Positions 60,407-64,000 of a DNA stretch of 64,000 nt are shown one piece after another (position 1 is the stretch's first letter; every line of letters begins with the position of its first letter). The position numbers were made by a program, and so were the translations under genes. The notes under the pieces are model-generated. The model was not told the origin of the DNA and did no database searches. It saw nothing but the letters and a program-made list of their open reading frames with translations. Origin of the DNA: an uncultured Jannaschia sp. (GTDB lineage Bacteria > Pseudomonadota > Alphaproteobacteria > Rhodobacterales > Rhodobacteraceae); assembly GCF_947494025.1 (NCBI RefSeq), contig NZ_CANLTQ010000002.1, forward strand, positions 310,001-374,000. Direction: 5' to 3'.

Positions 60407-60580
60407 TCCGTTCACGCCCTGTCTCCGCATCCCGCACGCGTCCTGTCGCGCGAACCCGAACCGTAGCTCTCGCGCGTCCGCCGCGCCAGTCTCGCCGCCG
60501 CGCCCGCTCCGGGCCGGTGCTGATGGGTCGCAGGTCGGTCCCGGTCCGCGCATCGTCGGGCCGAACGCGCGCGACGTGCC

Positions 60581-61291
60581 TTAGCCGCGGAAGCCTTGCG
60601 CCACGACGAACTTCTCGGAGGAATCGGACCGGCTCGCCCCCGGCTTGACGTTCGCGACCTTTTCGAAGCGCTGCTTCAGCTGCTTCTGCAATTCGCCCTC
60701 GGCCCCGCCGGCGAGCACCTTCGCCACGAAGGTCCCGCCCGGCGCGAGCACCTCGAAGGCGAGTTCCGCCGCCGCCTCGCAAAGCGCGATGATCCGCAGG
60801 TGGTCGGTCTGCTTGTGGCCGGAGCTCGACGCCGCCATGTCCGACATCACCACATCCGCCGGACCGCCGAGCCAGTCCTTGATCGCAGCGTCGGCGCCGT
60901 CGGACAGGAAATCGAGCTGATGGATCTCCGCCCCCGGCACCGGATCCACTTCCTGCAGATCGATACCGATGATGCGTCCCTGCGACTTTCTCGCGCTGGA
61001 GGAGTCGGCGTTGATCCGCGGCGCGGCGACCTGCAGCCAACCGCCGGGCGCGCAACCCAGGTCGACGACCCGCGCGCCGGGCACGAGGAAGCCGTACCTG
61101 TCGTCGAGTTCCATGATCTTGTAGGCCGCCCGACCGCGATAACCCTCCGCCCGCGCGCGCTGCACGTAGGGATCGTTCAGCTGCCGCTCGAGCCAGAGCT
61201 TCGAAGAGAGCCTGCGCCCCCGTGCGGTCTTGACCTTGACCGTCAGGTCGCGCCGGCCGCGGCCGGACGTGTTGGTGGGCTTGTTGACCAT
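60581..61291 (-). CDS. rlmE: 23S rRNA 2'-O-ribose U2552 methyltransferase
   Basis: Heat-shock-associated RrmJ/FtsJ; 236 residues. K58 in [13 protein letters not shown] loop [14 protein letters not shown] (76-89), catalytic D in [10 protein letters not shown] in FVAKVLAGG and E in [11 protein letters not shown] make up the K-D-K-E tetrad. Start [10 protein letters not shown] matches the family. Follows ppx/gppA by 51 bases on the same strand, a pairing frequent in alphaproteobacteria. Confidence 0.96.
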   Translation of the reverse strand: MVNKPTNTSGRGRRDLTVKVKTARGRRLSSKLWLERQLNDPYVQRARAEGYRGRAAYKIMELDDRYGFLVPGARVVDLGCAPGGWLQVAAPRINADSSSARKSQGRIIGIDLQEVDPVPGAEIHQLDFLSDGADAAIKDWLGGPADVVMSDMAASSSGHKQTDHLRIIALCEAAAELAFEVLAPGGTFVAKVLAGGAEGELQKQLKQRFEKVANVKPGASRSDSSEKFVVAQGFRG

Positions 61292-61342
61292 GATTGCGCA
61301 GATAGGCGGATCGGCCACGCTTGGGAAGCCGGTCCTTGCAAC

Positions 61343-62515
61343 TCAGTACGGCCCGTCGTCGAGAACCCCGTCCGCCGACATCTGCGCATAAAGCAGACCT
61401 TCGCGTAATCCCCGATCCGCCGCCGAGAGACGGTCGGTCGGCCAGACGCGCAAAAGCGCCTGCAGGATGGCGGCGCCCGACATGATCAGGCTGTGCCGGT
61501 CGCGCCCGATCCGCGGATCGTTGCGCCGTCCGTCGGGGCCCTGCGCGAGATAGCCGCGAATGACCTTGTCGATCTGCTGCGACGTCATCCGCAACCCGTC
61601 GACCTTGTTGCGGTCGTAACGACGCAGGTTCAGGTGCGTGGCGGCGACCGTGGTCACGGTGCCCGACGTGCCGATGATCTGGAAGCCCGGATCGACCGCG
61701 CCCTCGGCATCGGCGTAGGGCGAGAACTCGGCCAGGCATTCCTCGAAATGCCACGACATCAGCGCGAAGCGCGCGGCGTCGTCAGTCACGTCACGGAACT
61801 GGTCCTTGAGCGTGGCCACGCCCAGCGGGATGGAGATCCAGTCCACGACCTTGGCGCGCGGGAACGGATCGTCCCGTGCTCCCTCGAACCCCGCATGGAG
61901 GCGCATGATCGCGCGGGCCCGGTCGTGGCGCGGCACGCGGGTCAGGTCGATCCAGACGAGCTCGGTCGAGCCGCCGCCGATATCGACCACGAGAAGCTGC
62001 TCGGTCTTGGCGGCGACGAGCGGCGCGCAGGAAACGACGGCCAGCCGCGCTTCCTCCTCCGGCTTGATGATTTCCAGCGGCAGCTCGGTCTCGCGCTCGA
62101 CGAGGCGGATGAACTCGGCCGCGTTGCTGGCCCGGCGGCAGGCCTCCGTCGCGACGAGGCGCATCCGGCGAACGTCGTGCATCTCGAGCTTGCGGCGGCA
62201 GATCTTGAGCGCGCCGATCGTGCGCGCCATCGATGCGCGGCTCAGGCGCCCCGACGTCTCCAGCCCGTTGCCGAGCTGCACCGACTTCGAAAAGCTGTCC
62301 ACCACATGGAGCAGCGCGCCCTTGGGCTGCGCGATCAGCATCCGGCAGGAATTGGTCCCGAGGTCGAGCGCGGCATAGAGCTCCGCGGGATCCGGCCGGT
62401 CCGGAACCTTGACGGCCTTGTGTGCTGGACGGACCCCGGGCCCGGCGGTGCGCAGGGCACCGATAGCGGGCCCGGACACGTCCGTCCGGTCGTCCGGTGG
62501 CATTCTTGCCTCCAT
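61343..62515 (-). CDS. Exopolyphosphatase/pppGpp phosphohydrolase (Ppx/GppA family)
   Basis: 390 residues of the ASKHA fold. ALDLGTNSCRMLI at about 49-61 (phosphate 1), ATEACRRASNA, EEEARLAVVS, VVDIGGGSTELVW (phosphate 2) and GTSGTVTTVAA (adenosine-like). The end lacks the extra HD-type domain of E. coli PPX, so the short form. Hydrolyses polyphosphate or converts pppGpp to ppGpp; which one cannot be decided from sequence. Operon with rlmE. A second ATG four codons in (62503) is possible. Confidence 0.93.
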   Translation of the reverse strand: MEARMPPDDRTDVSGPAIGALRTAGPGVRPAHKAVKVPDRPDPAELYAALDLGTNSCRMLIAQPKGALLHVVDSFSKSVQLGNGLETSGRLSRASMARTIGALKICRRKLEMHDVRRMRLVATEACRRASNAAEFIRLVERETELPLEIIKPEEEARLAVVSCAPLVAAKTEQLLVVDIGGGSTELVWIDLTRVPRHDRARAIMRLHAGFEGARDDPFPRAKVVDWISIPLGVATLKDQFRDVTDDAARFALMSWHFEECLAEFSPYADAEGAVDPGFQIIGTSGTVTTVAATHLNLRRYDRNKVDGLRMTSQQIDKVIRGYLAQGPDGRRNDPRIGRDRHSLIMSGAAILQALLRVWPTDRLSAADRGLREGLLYAQMSADGVLDDGPY

Positions 62516-62731
62516 GTTTCAGGTTGCAGGCATCCTAGCGACTGGATCGTCTGCTCCACAAGCATTCTTCATCTTCGACATGAAACCTTCGATGCCGCCG
62601 GCCCCTCGTCATCGACGCCGGGCGCGGCTATGCCCGCCCGTGTCGCCATCGGGCGGCGCGGTGTCGAAATCCGCTGCGGGGGCGACGCTTCGCCGCCTAT
62701 AGGTGGCAGAACGCGAAAGGGTGGAGGCATC

Positions 62732-63031
62732 ATGGCGCAGATCACGGTCGTCTATTGGCGGGACATTCCCGCGCAGGTCATCGCGGGCTCCGGCCGGCGC
62801 GCAGCCAAGGTGCCGCTCTCCGAGCGGTTCGAGCAGGCGATCGACCGCGCCGCGATGAAGAGCGGCGCGTCGGGGACCGACGATTACCTCGCCGACTGGC
62901 GCAAGGTGCCCGCGGGCGAGGCGGAGGGCGACGGGGCGGACGCGGCCGCGGCCCGGGCCGCCGCGATCGAGGCCGAATGGACGCCCGACCGCCTGCGCGC
63001 CGCCGCGCTGGCAGGGGGCGTGGAGGCATGA
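62732..63031 (+). CDS. Small PF13769 (virulence-factor) protein of a one-carbon operon
   Basis: 99 residues. ITVVYWRDIPAQVIAGSGRR, KVPLSERFEQAIDRAAMKSG and DDYLADWRKV are the core of the PF13769 family, whose virulence label is historic. GTGGAGG lies 5-11 bases before ATG 62732. The stop overlaps the start of the MetF-like gene (ATGA), and that gene overlaps a corrinoid methyltransferase gene, so this little protein belongs to C1 metabolism rather than virulence. Biochemical role unknown. Confidence 0.85.
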   Translation: MAQITVVYWRDIPAQVIAGSGRRAAKVPLSERFEQAIDRAAMKSGASGTDDYLADWRKVPAGEAEGDGADAAAARAAAIEAEWTPDRLRAAALAGGVEA

Positions 63032-63933
63032 GCATCCTCGGCTTCCGCCGCGCGCAGCCCGCCGACGCCCCGTCGAAGGACGCGGTGCTGGCCGAATTCC
63101 TGCGGGGCCATTCGATCGAGGTCATGCCCCGCACCGCCGAGAAGGTCGAGGATTTCGCGGACCTCCTGCCCCGCGGCACCCGCGTCTACATCGCCCATAT
63201 CGACGGCACGCCCGTCGAGGACATGGTGGCCACCGCCGCGCGCCTGCGCGCCGAGGGGATGGAGCCGATGCCGCATTTCCCCGCGCGCATCATTCCCGAC
63301 CGCGCCACGCTCGCGGACTGGATCGCCCGCTACCGCGGCGAGGCGGACGTGCGGCAGGGCCTGATCCTCGCCGGTGGCGTGCCCGAGCCGCGCGGCACCT
63401 ACGCGACCTCGATGCAACTTCTCGGCTCGGGCGCCTTCGACGGGTTCGAGCGCCTCCATGTCGCCGGACACCCGGAGGGCAGCCGCGACATCGACCTCGA
63501 CGGCTCGATGACGAACGTCTCCGCCGCGCTCGACTGGAAGCAGAAGTTCTCCGAGCGCACCGACGCGAAGATGGCCATCGTCACGCAATTCTGTTTCGAG
63601 GCCCGTCCCGTCATCGAATGGGCCGACGCGATCCGCGACGCCGGCATCGACCTGCCCGTCCATATCGGCGTGGCGGGACCGGCGAAGCTGCAGACGCTGA
63701 TCAAGTTTGCCGTGGCCTGCGGCGTCGGCCCCTCGCTGAAGGTCCTGCAGAAGCGCGCGATGGATGTCAGCAAGCTCCTGCTGCCCTACGAGCCTGTCGA
63801 TTTCACGACCGAGCTCGCCCGCCACAAGGCGGCGCATCCCGACTTCAGCATCGAATCCGTCCATGTCTTCCCGCTGGGCGGGATCAGGACATCCGCCGAC
63901 TGGCTTGCCACCCACACGAAGGACCGCGAATGA
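63028..63933 (+). CDS. Methylenetetrahydrofolate reductase-like protein
   Basis: 301 residues, MetF-related TIM barrel: FLRGHSIEVMPRTAEKVEDF, RVYIAHIDGTPVEDMV, MPHFPARIIPDRATLADWI, ILAGGVPEPRGTYATSMQLL and AIVTQFCFEARPVIEWADAI. It is shorter at the N-terminus than E. coli MetF and forms a distinct group next to methyl-THF:corrinoid methyltransferases. In demethylation pathways it would oxidise methyl-THF to methylene-THF. Coupled to both neighbours by 4-base overlaps. Confidence 0.88.
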   Translation: MSILGFRRAQPADAPSKDAVLAEFLRGHSIEVMPRTAEKVEDFADLLPRGTRVYIAHIDGTPVEDMVATAARLRAEGMEPMPHFPARIIPDRATLADWIARYRGEADVRQGLILAGGVPEPRGTYATSMQLLGSGAFDGFERLHVAGHPEGSRDIDLDGSMTNVSAALDWKQKFSERTDAKMAIVTQFCFEARPVIEWADAIRDAGIDLPVHIGVAGPAKLQTLIKFAVACGVGPSLKVLQKRAMDVSKLLLPYEPVDFTTELARHKAAHPDFSIESVHVFPLGGIRTSADWLATHTKDRE

Positions 63934-64000
63934 CGCGCACCGTACTGGAATCGAAGACGAAGACCGTCACCATCGGCTTCGACGAGCCGTTCTGCGTCAT
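63930..64000 (+). CDS. Methyltetrahydrofolate:corrinoid methyltransferase (start only)
   Basis: Only 23 residues are in the window: MTRTVLESKTKTVTIGFDEP then FCV. The pattern KTKTVTIGFD-PF-V is the start of pterin-binding methyltransferases (MtgA/AcsE-like) that move methyl groups between corrinoid proteins and tetrahydrofolate. Starts in the stop of the MetF-like gene (ATGA). The identity rests on the short start and on context and should be confirmed beyond the edge. Confidence 0.65.
   Translation, partial: MTRTVLESKTKTVTIGFDEPFCV

Noticed and set aside
59202-61754. An 850-codon minus-strand frame crossing the YihY and rlmE genes
   Set aside because: Arg/Gly-rich out-of-frame translation; the real genes in this stretch have clear family motifs and starts.

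Overview
The window is high-G+C, densely packed DNA that reads as chromosome from a Rhodobacterales (Roseobacter/Rhodobacter-type) alphaproteobacterium. The support is gene content rather than any marker gene: an alpha-type SspB adaptor, a B12-dependent ribonucleotide reductase (nrdJ), an aroK-aroB pair next to xerD, small DUF4169 and ribbon-helix-helix proteins behind fumC, a fused MrpAB antiporter subunit, an LdtR-like MarR regulator, and GC-rich intergenic hairpin elements of a kind I associate with this group. There is no rRNA, prophage, insertion sequence or CRISPR array, and only one tRNA (Pro, UGG).

Layout. 1-6.3 kb is a chemotaxis block: cheA (cut by the left edge), cheY and a STAS protein leftward, and a PAS-containing chemoreceptor, cheB and cheD rightward. 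6.3-13.3 kb is ion homeostasis: a voltage-gated-like K+ channel with a C-terminal zinc ribbon, divergent from a complete mrpAB-C-D-E-F-G antiporter operon. 13.4-19 kb holds a TRAP carboxylate transporter (dctPQM), an orphan pseudouridine-5'-phosphate glycosidase and a PLP aminotransferase. A MoxR/CoxD-type ATPase, glutaryl-CoA dehydrogenase and a secreted PRC-barrel protein follow. 22.2-23.5 kb is the rpsF-rpsR-rplI operon. 23.5-24.7 kb holds a Cys-rich copper-storage protein with a consensus-like EcfG promoter and the wreck of a PQQ-type sugar dehydrogenase. Trigger factor, ldtR, sdhE with an XRE regulator, aspartate aminotransferase, xthA, an aldo/keto reductase, sspB and fumC come next. 33.7-39.2 kb runs mscS, aroB, aroK, two conserved unknowns and xerD. 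39.2-42.9 kb is a CNNM/CBS membrane protein and three secreted or membrane proteins. nrdJ fills 43-46.7 kb, with an NrdR box and DnaA-box-like sites upstream. 47.3-51.9 kb: tRNA-Pro, DUF192, a double cold-shock protein, pdxH, fabI, two LysE exporters and gpt. 51.9-54.5 kb is a two-gene operon of cytochrome P450 and membrane alpha/beta hydrolase. After tusA and a LysR regulator comes a probable small RNA with a CCUCC-type motif and a strong terminator, then a decayed membrane-protein gene. 56.6-62.5 kb holds sufE, an ExoD-like protein, two hydrolase/membrane genes, rlmE and ppx/gppA. The right edge opens a one-carbon operon: a PF13769-type small protein, a MetF-like reductase and a corrinoid:tetrahydrofolate methyltransferase cut by the window end.

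Most of the window is ordinary core and lineage-core genome. The less explained parts are the P450/hydrolase pair, the right-edge C1 operon, the sRNA-like transcript at 56.1 kb, the candidate general-stress promoters, the CheB receiver lacking one acidic-pocket residue, and two eroded genes (YceI-like and PQQ-dependent sugar dehydrogenase). No self-evident new defence or mobile system is present.
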